The notes: generated by a model from the letters alone, not told the origin. A DNA stretch of 64,000 nucleotides from Bacillus sp. FJAT-29790 (GCF_019039215.1 NZ_JAHNZZ010000001.1:749637-813636), one strand, 5' to 3'; shown: positions 17,382 to 27,994, numbered from the stretch's first letter. Numbers and translations: made by a program.

Positions 17382-19601
17382 ATGGCTGAAATGTTTGATA
17401 AAAATCGCGTACAGCCATGGATTAATTCATTGCAGGAGCTAATTCGAAAGGGAAGTGCGAATGACAAGAATCTAATAGAGCTAGAAGATGGCATTCAACA
17501 AATTGGCAATCTTATAGAGGATTTCTCCAATTTGAAATACGCATTGGATGTTTCTGTTATTGTTGCCGCCACTGACACGGCTGGAAAAATTATTTATGCA
17601 AATGATAAATTTTGTGAATTATCTAAGTATAGCCGTGCTGAGCTAATCGGAAAAGACCACCGTATCTTAAACTCTGGTTTTCATGATAAATCATTTTTTC
17701 AAAATATGTGGGAATCTATTAAGAAAAGTAGAGTTTGGGAAGGAGAGGTTAAAAATAGGGCAAAGGATGGGACATTTTACTGGGTTAAAACGACAATTGT
17801 CCCGTTAAAGGATAAAACAGGTTTACCTTTCATGCATATTGCCATTAGGACAGATATATCAGAAGGGAAGTTAGCACAAGAAAAATTAGTAACGGCCCTA
17901 CAAAATGATTTTCGACATGTTGTAAACTCCATGCACAATCTCATTTTTAAAATAGAGAGAAATTACAAAGGGTTATTTACTTATAAACTAGTTACTGGCA
18001 AATTAGCTGAAGAATTAGATTTAGCAAATGAAAAAATGAATAACAAAAGTCCTCATGACGTATTTCCAAATGACTTAGCTAATATGCTAGTATGTAAATA
18101 TGAACAAGCCTTCTTAGGACAACCTATTTCTTACAACTATCCTTATCAGGAAAGACAACTGTTCACATATCTATCACCCATTTTTCGTGAAGACAAAGTG
18201 GTTGAGGTAATTGGTTGTATAAATGATATTTCTGAGCTGCACAAAGTTCAAGGTGAAGTAGAGTTTATGGCCTATCATGATTTACTGACAAGTTTACCAA
18301 ATCGAAGGAAACTTTGTGGTGATTTAGATCACTTATTTGAAGATAGCCGTAAAACCAATCGGCAAATAGCGCTGTTTTTTCTTGATTTGGATCGTTTTAA
18401 ACAAATAAATGATTCCTTAGGTCATACTGTTGGCGATCAACTTATTAAAGAAGTTTCCTATCTTTTAAGAAAAGCGGTTGGGGCAATAGGAACTATTTAT
18501 CGATTGGCGGGAGATGAGTTTATTATCATCTTTCCAAACATTGATAAAAAAATGATTTCCACTTTTGCGAATCAGATTTTATCAATCTTTAAAAAAGCGA
18601 TTATTTTGCCTCCTAATCTGGAAGTATATATAACTTGCAGTATCGGCATTAGTCTCTATCCGGATCATGGCGAAAACCAAGATTCTTTATTAAAAAATGC
18701 AGATGCCGCCATGTATGCTGCTAAAACGAATGGCCGAAATTCATTTGAAATTTATGAACCGGCAATGAATGAGTCAGAGAAGGAAGTTCTTTTGATTGAA
18801 CATCATTTGAGAAAAGCCATCGATAATAATGAGCTAGACTTATATTTTCAACCGAAGGTGAACTTGTTTACAAGAGAAATAAATGGGATGGAGGCTTTAT
18901 TACGATGGAATAGCCCTTTGCTTGGCAATGTGCCTCCAGATAAGTTTATCCCAATTGCTGAGGAGTGCGGCTTTATCATTGAGCTTGATAAATGGGTAAT
19001 GGAAAGAGCTTGTCAGCAAAATAAAGAATGGAATCATAAGCATTTTTCCTCTCCAATCCGAGTGGCAGTTAACATTTCACCTCTTCATTTTCGCCTTCCT
19101 AATTTTCATCATGTCGTTCAGAAGGTGTTAGAAAAAACAGGCCTTGAACCCAATTTATTAGAAGTGGAAATTACGGAAAGCAGTTTTATTGATAATACAG
19201 AAGAATGTATTACTTGTTTAAATAAATTAAGGGAAATGGGCGTTACAGTGGCCATTGATGATTTTGGGAAAGGATATTCTTCCCTAAACTATTTAAGAAA
19301 GCTGCCAATTCATGCACTCAAAATTGATCGCAGTTTCATTCAAGAGGTTACAAAAAACAGGGATAACATCGCAATTGTGAGAGCGATTACATATATCGCC
19401 CATGAATTAAATTTAAAAGTGGTAGCAGAAGGCATTGAAACACAAGAAGTCATTGAAATCCTCGAAGAAATAGGATGTGATGAAATCCAGGGCTATTACG
19501 TGAGTGAGCCCCTCCCGAGTAAGGATTTCGAAACGACCTATCTCCGTCTAACAGGGGGGGAAGTTGCTTCTGATAAATTTCCCGCCCTATCCAAACGATA
19601 A
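17382..19601 (+). CDS. PAS-GGDEF-EAL cyclic-di-GMP signalling protein
   Basis: A 739-residue soluble protein. A PAS domain is at about 55-165 (AGKIIYANDKFCELSKYSRAE, with a PAC-like DGTFYWVKTTIVPLKDK). A second PAS-like domain is at about 175-290, GGDEF at about 295-465 and EAL at about 475-725. The GGDEF signature reads RLAGDEF, a variant found in both active and inactive cyclases. All the usual EAL catalytic blocks are present: EALLRW, NISPLHF, EITES, IDDFGKGYSS, LKIDRSF, VAEGIETQE and QGYYVSEP. Phosphodiesterase activity is therefore likely, with the GGDEF domain either regulatory or weakly active. The start ATG 17382 follows AAAGGAGTGAG. A broken chemoreceptor gene follows by 15 bases. 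Confidence 0.92.
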   Translation: MAEMFDKNRVQPWINSLQELIRKGSANDKNLIELEDGIQQIGNLIEDFSNLKYALDVSVIVAATDTAGKIIYANDKFCELSKYSRAELIGKDHRILNSGFHDKSFFQNMWESIKKSRVWEGEVKNRAKDGTFYWVKTTIVPLKDKTGLPFMHIAIRTDISEGKLAQEKLVTALQNDFRHVVNSMHNLIFKIERNYKGLFTYKLVTGKLAEELDLANEKMNNKSPHDVFPNDLANMLVCKYEQAFLGQPISYNYPYQERQLFTYLSPIFREDKVVEVIGCINDISELHKVQGEVEFMAYHDLLTSLPNRRKLCGDLDHLFEDSRKTNRQIALFFLDLDRFKQINDSLGHTVGDQLIKEVSYLLRKAVGAIGTIYRLAGDEFIIIFPNIDKKMISTFANQILSIFKKAIILPPNLEVYITCSIGISLYPDHGENQDSLLKNADAAMYAAKTNGRNSFEIYEPAMNESEKEVLLIEHHLRKAIDNNELDLYFQPKVNLFTREINGMEALLRWNSPLLGNVPPDKFIPIAEECGFIIELDKWVMERACQQNKEWNHKHFSSPIRVAVNISPLHFRLPNFHHVVQKVLEKTGLEPNLLEVEITESSFIDNTEECITCLNKLREMGVTVAIDDFGKGYSSLNYLRKLPIHALKIDRSFIQEVTKNRDNIAIVRAITYIAHELNLKVVAEGIETQEVIEILEEIGCDEIQGYYVSEPLPSKDFETTYLRLTGGEVASDKFPALSKR

Positions 19602-19616
19602 AAGGAGAAGAGCGAA

Positions 19617-20043
19617 ATGAGGAGTATTAAGTCAAAATTATTAGTTGTTATCGTGCCAATTATTTATATTTCTTTAGTTTTGGTTGCTTGGATGAATCAT
19701 AATAAGGCAAAAGAATTTTTAGAGGCAAACTTTGAAGAATTATCTTTCATTCATTTAGAAAACACTCAGACGATGCTTGATGACGCTTTCAGGATACATA
19801 TCGATAGATTGAAAGCGCTTTCTATTGGTACCGGATTAATCAGTTAAGATAAGGATTAGTATCACAGATGACATGGAAAGTATTTCGGCCGTAACGGAAC
19901 AGTCTTCCGCTGGAGCTGAAGAGGTCAGCGCCTCCAGTGAACAACAGGCTGCAGGTGCGGTGCAAATCTCTCGAAATGCCATTGAACTATTAAATTTAAG
20001 TAATGATTTACAAGAAATGCTAAAGCAGTTTAAGATTAAATAA
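19617..20043 (+). pseudogene. Methyl-accepting chemotaxis protein, gutted by internal deletion
   Basis: The first 76 codons encode a chemoreceptor-like N-terminus (MRSIKSKLLVVIVPIIYISL signal anchor, then the start of a ligand domain) and end at a TAA at 19847. From about 19858, in another frame, a typical receptor C-terminus follows: SAVTEQSSAGAEEVSASSEQ, then QQAAG and a tail ending MLKQFKIK. The middle (rest of the sensor domain, second membrane helix, HAMP and the signalling hairpin tip), several hundred residues, is missing. It has a good start site and terminator, so a short truncated peptide may still be made. Confidence 0.85.
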
Positions 20044-20047
20044 GATT

Positions 20048-20099
20048 AGAGCCCGATTCCCAGGTTACATAAATGCATCCGAGGAATCAGGCTCTTTTT
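20048..20099 (+). terminator. Rho-independent terminator
   Basis: AGAGCCCGATTCC pairs with GGAATCAGGCTCT (one mismatch), followed by TTTTT. It ends the GGDEF-EAL/chemoreceptor transcript. Confidence 0.85.
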
Positions 20100-20206
20100 G
20101 TACGTCAAGGTGGAAAAATTTCAACTATCTGAGATCAGAAGCCGGAAATCGGGTTTAAAAAGTTTAGTGATTTGTTCCAGTACGTTTTTTCGGCAAAATG
20201 GATGTG

Positions 20207-22249
20207 TTACCGTATTTTCTCCACACCGACACGTCCCGAAAAGAATGTCGCTCCGCCTCCCATGTCGGCGATTCGATCAGGGGATAGGGAGTTGACTAGC
20301 TGTTTTGTTCCTTGTGTATCTGCCCAAAGCCCTTGCGAAACAACGACACCAGGAAGAACACTTTCCCCGACTGACACTTTTAGCTCACATTCTCCGCGAT
20401 GATTCCACACTCGAACATGATCCCCATCCGCAATGCCTGCTGATGATGCATCCTCAAGATTCATGTGTAATCGAGGCTCCTTTTCGAGGGAGGTGTGTTT
20501 CTGATTGTTTGAAAAGGTTGAGTTTAAGAAATTATGATTAGGTGCCGGGATAAACAAAAATGGAAAATCTCCGTCATGCACTAATGGAATATAGGTTGGC
20601 AACGCTGGGTGCCCATCCTCTTTCATTTTTTCTGAATACAACTCAATTTTCCCGCTCGGTGTCGAAAGTTTTCCAGGAAACAATGGTTTTATGTTTGATT
20701 TTAAATATTGCTGATCAGCCAAATCCTCATAATTAAATCCAGCTAGATAAGGGTTTTTCGGATTATCGATTGCCGATGCGATCATTTCTTCATCCGTCTC
20801 GGCAAAAGCAGGTTCATCGTAGCCCATTGCCCTTGCCAGTAATCGGAAAACATCCGTATTTGATTTAGACTCTCCGAATCTTTCGATGACGGGCTGCTGA
20901 ATTTGCATATAATGATGCCAGTATGAAGTGTAGAGATCAGTATTTTCATAGGATGATGTGGCTGGCAAGATTATATCTGCGTATTTTGCCGTTTCTGTTA
21001 AAAATAAATCATGCACGACAATAAATAAATCTTCCCGCTCTAAACCTTTTCGGACTTTATTGCCTTCTGGGACAACAACCGCAGGGTTACTGCTATACAC
21101 ATACAATGATTTTACGGGTGGATCTAATTCAAGTAATGCATTGCCGAGTAAATTCATGTTAATGACGCGCGTTTGTTTATTTTGCAGTAAATCTGGACGC
21201 TGTAAATTTGCTGTATTAATAGCTAAATAGCCCGAATTTCCCTTGATTGCACCGCCGCCTTTGACTAGCCATTGACCAGTTAAGGCAGGAAGACATGAAA
21301 TGGTACGAATGCACATGCCGCCGTTATCGTGATGCTGGGGTCCGTTCCCGATCCGAATATAGGAAGGGGGCGTTTGTCCATACATCCGTGCCAACTTATA
21401 AATATCTTCCACAGGCACACCGGTAATGCCAGAAACAGTGACAGGGTCGTACTGTATGACATGCTCACGAAGTTCTTCGCGGCCGACCGTATATTGTTCT
21501 AAAAAAGCTGAATCCACCATGTTCTCTGCAAATAAAATATGCATCATCCCAAGTGCGAGAGCCGTATCGGTGCCTGGCAAAATCGGAATAAACCAATCGG
21601 CTAGTCTTCCCGTTTGGTTTTTGTGGACATCGATGACGACGATCTTCGCTCCATTTTTCCGTGCTTTTTGGGCAAGTGCTACTTGATGCATATTTGTGCT
21701 GACGGCATTAACTCCCCAAAAAATGATCAATTTTGAATGAATAGTATCTTCTGGGTCAATACCGAGACTTCCGCCCATCGTATAGTTGTAGCCGACGGTT
21801 CCGGCTGATTGGCAGATGGTCCGGTCTAGTTGTGAAGCGCCAAGTCGATGGAAAAAACGCCGATCCATTCCTTCTGCACTCAGTCTCCCCATGTTTCCAT
21901 AAAAACTATATGGGAGAATACTTTCTGGTCCATCTGTTTGGATTAGCTCTTTCCAACGAGTAGTAATTGTTTCGATGGCTTCCTTCCAGCTAATTCGCTC
22001 AAACTTTCCTTCTCCTTTGGCCCCAATACGTTTCATTGGAAATTGCAAACGCTTTTCATCATAAATACGTGCCGTCATATTCCGAACTTTGTTGCAAATA
22101 TTTCCTTTTGTCACGGGGTGATTCGGATCCCCATCTATTTTTACAATTTTTCCGTCTTCCTTATGCAGGAGTAAACCGCATTGATCAGGACAATCAAGAG
22201 AGCAAACAGATGGAAAAACACCGTTACGTTCATTTACAAAAGTGGTCAT
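20207..22249 (-). CDS. Molybdopterin-dependent oxidoreductase (DMSO reductase/formate dehydrogenase superfamily)
   Basis: A 680-residue cytoplasmic molybdoenzyme without a Tat signal. The N-terminal 4Fe-4S site has the spacing C-x3-C-x3-C (CSLDCPDQC, residues about 17-25) with the fourth Cys in GNICNK about 27 residues on. The bis-MGD binding blocks include VIDVHKNQTGRLADWFIPILPGTDTAL, and the C-terminal dinucleotide-binding domain (DHVRVWNHRGECELKV) is present. The family oxidises or reduces small substrates; electron donor and substrate are unknown because no partner subunits are adjacent. The start ATG 22249 follows AAGGAGACC. It runs convergent to the chemoreceptor remnant and divergent from the MATE gene. 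Confidence 0.9.
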   Translation of the reverse strand: MTTFVNERNGVFPSVCSLDCPDQCGLLLHKEDGKIVKIDGDPNHPVTKGNICNKVRNMTARIYDEKRLQFPMKRIGAKGEGKFERISWKEAIETITTRWKELIQTDGPESILPYSFYGNMGRLSAEGMDRRFFHRLGASQLDRTICQSAGTVGYNYTMGGSLGIDPEDTIHSKLIIFWGVNAVSTNMHQVALAQKARKNGAKIVVIDVHKNQTGRLADWFIPILPGTDTALALGMMHILFAENMVDSAFLEQYTVGREELREHVIQYDPVTVSGITGVPVEDIYKLARMYGQTPPSYIRIGNGPQHHDNGGMCIRTISCLPALTGQWLVKGGGAIKGNSGYLAINTANLQRPDLLQNKQTRVINMNLLGNALLELDPPVKSLYVYSSNPAVVVPEGNKVRKGLEREDLFIVVHDLFLTETAKYADIILPATSSYENTDLYTSYWHHYMQIQQPVIERFGESKSNTDVFRLLARAMGYDEPAFAETDEEMIASAIDNPKNPYLAGFNYEDLADQQYLKSNIKPLFPGKLSTPSGKIELYSEKMKEDGHPALPTYIPLVHDGDFPFLFIPAPNHNFLNSTFSNNQKHTSLEKEPRLHMNLEDASSAGIADGDHVRVWNHRGECELKVSVGESVLPGVVVSQGLWADTQGTKQLVNSLSPDRIADMGGGATFFSGRVGVEKIR

Positions 22250-22532
22250 ATGTGGTCTCCTTATTGATTAAATCGTATTTTACTAATGTAAGAGAATTGG
22301 TTTTTTAATATTGTTACTATCATAAGGCAGTTTGAAAAGTCTAGCAAATAATTTTTTCCGCGGGTAACCGTAAAGTACCCTTAATCCGTATCTCGCATTG
22401 TTTAAAACGATAAAGGAAAATCGATTTTTGTTTGTTATGAGTCTGTGAATGTGTATGATTAGGAGAGGGTCTTAAACTTAATCTATATGATGTTAACTTT
22501 GCTCTCATTACCAAATCAAGGAGTAACTATTA

Positions 22533-23897
22533 ATGAACCAAACATATTCTTTAAATGAAAAAATCAAGCAAGTTTTCATCTTATTAATTCCGATATTAAT
22601 CACACAGCTTGGGATGTTTTCAATGGTGTTTTTCAATACGATCATGTCAGGGAAATACAATCCGTCCGACCTCGCAGGTGTGGCAATCGGCTCATCGATT
22701 TGGAATCCGATCTTTACCGGATTAAGTGCCATTCTCCTTGCTGTATCTCCGATTGCAGCCCAGTGTTTTGGAGAAAAGAAGGGGCGGGAAGTTACTTCTA
22801 TTGTAAAAAGCGGAATTTATTTAGCTTTCTTGATTGCGATATTGGTGATCATTCTAGGATTCTTCTTTTTAAACCCATTGTTAAATCAAATGAACTTGCC
22901 ATCAAGTGTTCACGGTACGGCATTTGATTATTTGGCAGGCCTGAGCTTTGGAATTATTCCACTCTTTATTTTTAACGTATTAAGATCGTTTATATATGCA
23001 CTTGGAAAAACACGTGTAGTCATGGTCATCTTACTTATTTCATTGCCATTCAATTTCTTTTTAAACTATGTGCTGATATTTGGGCATTTTGGATTCCCTG
23101 AGCTCGGTGGGGCAGGAGCAGGGTATGCGACCTCAATTACTTATTGGCTAATAGCGGGAATGACAGCGTTTATTATTAAAAAACATGAACCATTTTCATC
23201 ATTTAAGGTGTTTTCCAATTTGCAAGAGTTTTCGTTCGCCAGATGTAAGGAAATTTTAAAAATTGGCGTCCCAATGGGGCTTTCGACCTTTTTTGAAACG
23301 AGTATGTTTGCCGTCGTAACGATCCTTTTAAGTAAGTTTAATATCGCCACGATTGCTGCCTATCAATCAGCATTAAATATCGTATCCTTCCTATATATGA
23401 TCCCTATCAGTATTTCCATGGCTCAGACTGTTCTCGTTGGGTTTGAGGTTGGAGCAGGGCGATATAAGGATGCAAAAACATACAGTTGGCTGGGGATTTA
23501 TCTTTCGATCGTCATCGCTCTCGTTACCGGACTGCTCGTTGTTCTTTTTCGCTATGAAGTGGCCGGTTTTTATTCAAACGAGGCGTCCGTTATTACATTA
23601 ACTGCGCATTTCCTTATCTACGCACTGTTTTTCCAGATCTCTGATGCCATTCAAGCAACAGCACAAGCAGCGTTAAGAGGGTATAAAGATGTCAATATTT
23701 CGTTCATTGTCACCCTTATCGCCTATTGGCTCATTTGTTTGCCACTTGGATATATTTTAGCCAATCAAACAAATATAGGCGCTTCAGGCTATTGGATCGG
23801 GTTAACGGTTGGCCTGTTAGCGGCTGGGATTTTTTTAAGCATAAGGCTGTTTTATATTCAGAGGCGGAAATTTGTTCACTCGGAGCTTGGGGAATAG
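22533..23897 (+). CDS. MATE family efflux transporter
   Basis: A 454-residue protein with about twelve hydrophobic segments in two repeated halves, the MATE (NorM/DinF) fold that exports cationic drugs or metabolites in exchange for sodium or protons. Family marks include ILITQLGMFSMVFFNTIMSG near residue 20, AVSPIAAQCFGEKKGREV, and in the second half ISMAQTVLVGFEVGAGRYKD. The start ATG 22533 follows AAGGAGTAAC. It stands alone, divergent from the molybdoenzyme gene; the substrate is not predictable. Confidence 0.92.
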   Translation: MNQTYSLNEKIKQVFILLIPILITQLGMFSMVFFNTIMSGKYNPSDLAGVAIGSSIWNPIFTGLSAILLAVSPIAAQCFGEKKGREVTSIVKSGIYLAFLIAILVIILGFFFLNPLLNQMNLPSSVHGTAFDYLAGLSFGIIPLFIFNVLRSFIYALGKTRVVMVILLISLPFNFFLNYVLIFGHFGFPELGGAGAGYATSITYWLIAGMTAFIIKKHEPFSSFKVFSNLQEFSFARCKEILKIGVPMGLSTFFETSMFAVVTILLSKFNIATIAAYQSALNIVSFLYMIPISISMAQTVLVGFEVGAGRYKDAKTYSWLGIYLSIVIALVTGLLVVLFRYEVAGFYSNEASVITLTAHFLIYALFFQISDAIQATAQAALRGYKDVNISFIVTLIAYWLICLPLGYILANQTNIGASGYWIGLTVGLLAAGIFLSIRLFYIQRRKFVHSELGE

Positions 23898-23970
23898 CTG
23901 TTTTTTTGATGCATGACAGCCCCTAAATGTAATTGTATACTAAAGAAAATACTGCAAAGAGGAGAAACAC

Positions 23971-24984
23971 ATGAGACTGATAACTATAGACGAATATCAT
24001 CCGAAACTTATGCAGTTAGCCAGGCCTGTTTTAGATAGGCAACGGCGGGTATTGCTTGCTGCTGGAAGAACCATTCATCCAACATACTTAAAAAGACTTG
24101 AGGCAGTCGGGGTTCGTTATCTATTCGTAGAGGATGCCATTTCAAAGGGGATTTCTATGGATGAAATTGTGGATGCATCTTCTTGGATAGAGGCGATTGA
24201 AACCGTTCAAGAGGCTTTTCAAGATGCTGCCCAAAATGGAAACATACCAGTTATTACACTCGAAAGACTTGTTGCCAATCTAGTGAACGAAGTAACAAAA
24301 AGGAAGGCAATTATACTCTTTCCTACAACATCCCTTCATGAAGAATTGCAAGGTTATGCTCATGCGGTGAATGTAGCCTTATTATCCTTGCAACTGGCCA
24401 AAAAGAAGTTCATTCCGCCCAGTCAGTTAAAAGAGGTCGCTATGGGGGCATTGCTTCATGATATTGGCAAGGTGATTAAAGGTGCAGAAGATCATCCTGT
24501 ATCAGGGTTTGAGTTTCTGCGGAAAATCAGGGAAATCAGCTTAATATCTGCACATATAGCTTATCAGCATCATGAAAAGACAGATGGAACCGGGTTTCCG
24601 CGAGGGATGTCAGCAGACCAAATACATGAGTTTGCCCAAATCTGCTCCATTGCGAACATGTATGATAATCTATTATCGCATGACGCCATGCCTCCGCATA
24701 TAGCGATGGAATACATTATGACACAAGCTGGCACGAGTTTCAGTAATGAACTTGTTCAACTATTTGTTCAAGAAGTGCCTTCTTATATTCCCGGTACTCG
24801 GGTGCTATTAAACAATGGGAGAGAAGCAATCGTGACGAAAATATTGGGCAGTATGCAAAGGCCCTATATCCGTTATCTCGAATCTGGGGAAGAATTGTCC
24901 CTGGCAAACAACCATACGTTATTAATAACTGAAGTGCTGTATAAAGATAGGGACAAAATGCCTGCTGAGGGCGATGGGGAATAA
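23971..24984 (+). CDS. HD-GYP domain protein (putative cyclic-di-GMP phosphodiesterase)
   Basis: A 337-residue soluble protein. Residues about 1-100 form the N-terminal domain common to bacillar HD-GYP proteins (LARPVLDRQRRVLLAAGRTI). The HD-GYP core follows, with the metal ligands HDIGK near residue 163, a downstream H-x-H-like HIAYQHHEKTDGTGFPRG segment in which the GYP signature reads GFP, and NMYDNLLS. The family hydrolyses c-di-GMP to GMP. It has no sensor domain, and a C-terminal domain of about 60 residues (NNGREAIVTKILGSMQRPYI) is typical. It starts at ATG 23971 behind AGAGGAGAAA and is the second c-di-GMP enzyme within 7 kb. Confidence 0.9.
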   Translation: MRLITIDEYHPKLMQLARPVLDRQRRVLLAAGRTIHPTYLKRLEAVGVRYLFVEDAISKGISMDEIVDASSWIEAIETVQEAFQDAAQNGNIPVITLERLVANLVNEVTKRKAIILFPTTSLHEELQGYAHAVNVALLSLQLAKKKFIPPSQLKEVAMGALLHDIGKVIKGAEDHPVSGFEFLRKIREISLISAHIAYQHHEKTDGTGFPRGMSADQIHEFAQICSIANMYDNLLSHDAMPPHIAMEYIMTQAGTSFSNELVQLFVQEVPSYIPGTRVLLNNGREAIVTKILGSMQRPYIRYLESGEELSLANNHTLLITEVLYKDRDKMPAEGDGE

Positions 24985-25156
24985 TTGAAAAAATTGAGTC
25001 GGCATAGCCACCACGATTAAATGCTTAATCCGACCTCATAAAGCCTCTTATTACAGATTTAAATCCTAGTTCATAACACCATTGGAGGGTTATTTCATTT
25101 AGGCTGTTTTCCGTAACCTTTGATGTTTTATTCGAATGATTTTTTTATAAAAATCT

Positions 25157-25356
25157 GAGTTGATTGGAGCGGAGGGCACTTGACTCCTCGAAAATGCTAT
25201 CGCTTTTCCTTCGTGCGTGGGCAGATTCAAGGATGTAAATTCAGTATCCAGCGGGAGATAGAGGGAACGGGAGACCCCACAGGCGGTAACGCCGAGGAGG
25301 CTCCCGTCCCTCCCCGCGGAAAGCAAGTGCCCGTAGCGGAAATCAACGGGCAAACT
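25157..25356. repeat. Dispersed repeat family B, copy B2 (complete)
   Basis: About 200 bp bounded by imperfect terminal inverted repeats: GTTGATTGGAGCGGAGGGCA at the left and the complement ending GTAGCGGAAATCAAC at the right. Between them lie the ACTCCTCGAAAATGCTATCGC block (shared with 28983-29046) and the GGAGACCCC...GAGGAGGCTCCC block (shared with 1-107). It fills the gap between the HD-GYP gene and ilvD. Open frames across it have no ribosome binding site. The rest of 24985-25561 shows nothing else. Confidence 0.8.
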
Positions 25357-25561
25357 TTATACGCAAACAATATATGCGAAAACAGCCTTTTGTTATTTTT
25401 AAATAATTTTTATCTTTGTTTTTTCCACTAGCAATAGGTAGTGAAGCGTTTACAATGTTTGGACAGTTCATGGAAAAAATATTTTATTTATCCATTTTCG
25501 ATAAAAAAATGATAGAATAAGAAAATAGAATATTTTAAAAACTATTTGTGGAGGTTTCATA

Positions 25562-27238
25562 ATGGCTGAATTACGCAGTAATATGATTAAAAAGGGATTT
25601 GATCGTGCGCCGCATCGTAGTCTTTTACGAGCTGCAGGAGTGAAAGAGGAAGATTTCGACAAGCCGTTTATCGCGGTTTGTAATTCATATATTGATATTG
25701 TTCCAGGTCATGTCCACTTGCAAGAATTCGGAAAATTGGTAAAAGAGGCAATTCGTGAAGCAGGTGGAGTTCCATTCGAATTTAACACGATTGGTGTGGA
25801 CGACGGGATTGCGATGGGACATATCGGGATGCGCTACTCATTACCAAGCCGTGAGATCATTGCAGATTCAGTAGAAACAGTCGTAGCTGCCCACTGGTTC
25901 GATGGTATGGTTTGTATTCCGAATTGTGACAAAATTACACCGGGAATGATGATGGCTGCAATGCGTTTAAACATTCCAACCGTTTTTGTCAGCGGTGGTC
26001 CGATGGAAGCAGGACGCACGAGTGATGGCAAAAAGATCTCATTATCTTCCGTATTTGAAGGGGTAGGTGCATACCAAGCAGGTAAAATTGATGGAGATCA
26101 GTTACAAGAACTAGAACAGTTCGGTTGCCCTACATGTGGGTCATGTTCAGGCATGTTCACAGCTAATTCAATGAACTGTTTAGCGGAAGCTTTAGGACTT
26201 GCCCTGCCTGGGAATGGGACAATTCTGGCAACGGCGCCAGAGCGTAAAGATTTTGTAAAAGAAAGTGCGAAACAGCTTATGGAGTTAATTAAGCTAGATA
26301 TCAAACCGCTTGACATCGTAACGGAAAAAGCGATTGATAACGCATTTGCTCTTGATATGGCACTTGGAGGTTCTACAAATACAGTTCTTCACACATTGGC
26401 ACTTGCAAACGAAGCCGGTATTACATACCCGCTTGAGCGAATCAATGAGGTCGCATCTCGCGTACCACAATTAGCTAAGCTTGCGCCGGCTTCTGATTGG
26501 CATATTGAAGACTTGCACATGGCAGGCGGGGTTTCTGCTGTTTTAAATGAATTAGCCAAAAAACCAGGCGCTCTGCATCTTGATGTCATGACGGTAACTG
26601 CGAAAACATTGGGTGAAAATGTGGCTGGAAGAGAAATTGAAGACCACAACGTCATCTATCCAATTGATAAACCGCATACGCATACAGGTGGCTTAGCTGT
26701 TCTATTCGGCAACTTAGCTCCGGATGGCGCCATCATTAAAACGGGTGGTGTGCAAGATGGCATTACACGCCATGAAGGTCCAGCGATCGTTTTTGACTCA
26801 CAGGAAGAGGCACTAAACGGGATTATTAACAAAAAAGTAGAAGCAGGACATGTTGTGATCATCCGCTACGAAGGACCAAAAGGTGGACCAGGCATGCCAG
26901 AAATGCTTGCACCAACATCACAAATCGTAGGGATGGGATTAGGTCCAAAAGTAGCACTCGTTACGGACGGCCGTTTCTCCGGCGCTTCCCGCGGCTTGTC
27001 TATCGGTCATGCTTCACCGGAGGCAGCTGAGGGCGGACCACTCGCATTTGTTCAGAATGGAGACCATATTATCATCGATATTGAGGCACGTACGATGGAT
27101 GTTCAAGTATCTGAAGAAGAATGGGAAAATCGGAAAGCCAATTGGAAAGGGTTCGAACCAAAAGTAAAAACTGGTTATTTAGCACGCTATTCTAAACTTG
27201 TAACGTCCGCAAGTACCGGGGGAATTATGAAAATCTAG
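25562..27238 (+). CDS. ilvD: Dihydroxy-acid dehydratase
   Basis: Dehydrates dihydroxy-isovalerate and dihydroxy-methylvalerate to the 2-keto acids that precede valine, leucine and isoleucine, using an iron-sulfur cluster and Mg. The 558-residue length equals that of bacillar Ilv[14 protein letters not shown] near residue 37, [10 protein letters not shown] near 120, and [19 protein letters not shown] near 190 carry the cluster cysteines. The C-terminal [22 protein letters not shown] block is intact. The start ATG 25562 follows GTGGAGG. It stands apart from other ilv genes and ends at a strong terminator. Confidence 0.96.
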   Translation: MAELRSNMIKKGFDRAPHRSLLRAAGVKEEDFDKPFIAVCNSYIDIVPGHVHLQEFGKLVKEAIREAGGVPFEFNTIGVDDGIAMGHIGMRYSLPSREIIADSVETVVAAHWFDGMVCIPNCDKITPGMMMAAMRLNIPTVFVSGGPMEAGRTSDGKKISLSSVFEGVGAYQAGKIDGDQLQELEQFGCPTCGSCSGMFTANSMNCLAEALGLALPGNGTILATAPERKDFVKESAKQLMELIKLDIKPLDIVTEKAIDNAFALDMALGGSTNTVLHTLALANEAGITYPLERINEVASRVPQLAKLAPASDWHIEDLHMAGGVSAVLNELAKKPGALHLDVMTVTAKTLGENVAGREIEDHNVIYPIDKPHTHTGGLAVLFGNLAPDGAIIKTGGVQDGITRHEGPAIVFDSQEEALNGIINKKVEAGHVVIIRYEGPKGGPGMPEMLAPTSQIVGMGLGPKVALVTDGRFSGASRGLSIGHASPEAAEGGPLAFVQNGDHIIIDIEARTMDVQVSEEEWENRKANWKGFEPKVKTGYLARYSKLVTSASTGGIMKI

Positions 27239-27303
27239 TTTAAGTAGTGTTCATATTTCCTAAGAAACTTTAGGGGTGAACTGACAATTATTTTCTGTCA
27301 TTA

Positions 27304-27347
27304 AATAACGATTGATAGTTTTATACTATCAATCGTTATTTTTTTTT
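27304..27347 (+). terminator. ilvD terminator
   Basis: AATAACGATTGATAG pairs perfectly with CTATCAATCGTTATT around a 7-base loop, followed by an unbroken T-run. Confidence 0.92.
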
Positions 27348-27434
27348 ATAAATAGAATAATTGGCTGGTAATCTTATACGTGACAAGGAATATATTTAAT
27401 TAGGGAAGAAAAAAATGATGGAATGGGGAGAAAC

Positions 27435-27902
27435 ATGATAACTGTTAATTTAACTCAACTTCGAATGTTAGAGGGGTGGCTCGAAAAAGAGCCGCTTAGT
27501 CATCGAAAAGTTGCTTTTCCATTTTATAATGCAACGGGTACTGAAAATTCATCGGTTGTTTATTTTGAACTTGAGCCAGGGCATTCACTTGGAACTCATA
27601 CCGATAGTGCCGAAGAGATCATTCTTATTCTTCAAGGAAATGCCGAATTATCTCTAGGAGAAGAAGTTGGCCAGTTAATAAAAAATGAAATGGCAATAAT
27701 TCCAATTATGATCCCGCATAATGTACGCAATATCGGGATAGGAACGCTAAAAGTAATCGGCTTTTTCTCAAGTTCAAACGTAGAAAGTACCTTTTTGGAA
27801 CCAGTTATGCCCCTTAACCAGAAGATCGCTGGCGCTCCACCTATACCGACGGATCACCCACTAACATGGAATGAAATTGCAAATAAAATCATTCCATCAT
27901 AA
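27435..27902 (+). CDS. Cupin domain protein
   Basis: A 155-residue single-domain cupin. ELEPGHSLGTHTDSAEEIIL followed by LQGNAELSLGEE (residues about 44-77) matches cupin motif 1, G-x5-H-x-H-x3,4-E-x6-G, except that the second metal His is Asp (H-T-D). IPHNVRNIG is motif 2 with its His. A metal site with three ligands remains possible. The start at ATG 27435 follows GGGGAG; ATG 27423 is an alternative four codons earlier. It is a lone gene between two terminators. Function unknown: small cupins serve as isomerases, dioxygenases or binding proteins. Confidence 0.85.
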   Translation: MITVNLTQLRMLEGWLEKEPLSHRKVAFPFYNATGTENSSVVYFELEPGHSLGTHTDSAEEIILILQGNAELSLGEEVGQLIKNEMAIIPIMIPHNVRNIGIGTLKVIGFFSSSNVESTFLEPVMPLNQKIAGAPPIPTDHPLTWNEIANKIIPS

Positions 27903-27956
27903 TCCCCATCCTTATGATTTCATAACTCTTTCGAGGACCTAAAACAATAAATAAAT

Positions 27957-27994
27957 GTAGTGCATTTCGGTTGGTGAAATCGCACTACTTTTTT
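27957..27994 (+). terminator. Terminator of the cupin gene
   Basis: GTAGTGC pairs with GCACTAC, extended by ATTTC/GAAAT across a bulge, followed by a T-run. Confidence 0.85.

Noticed and set aside
25180-25431. Open frames on both strands over the family B repeat
   Set aside because: They lie in a non-coding repeat that occurs elsewhere in broken form and have no ribosome binding site.
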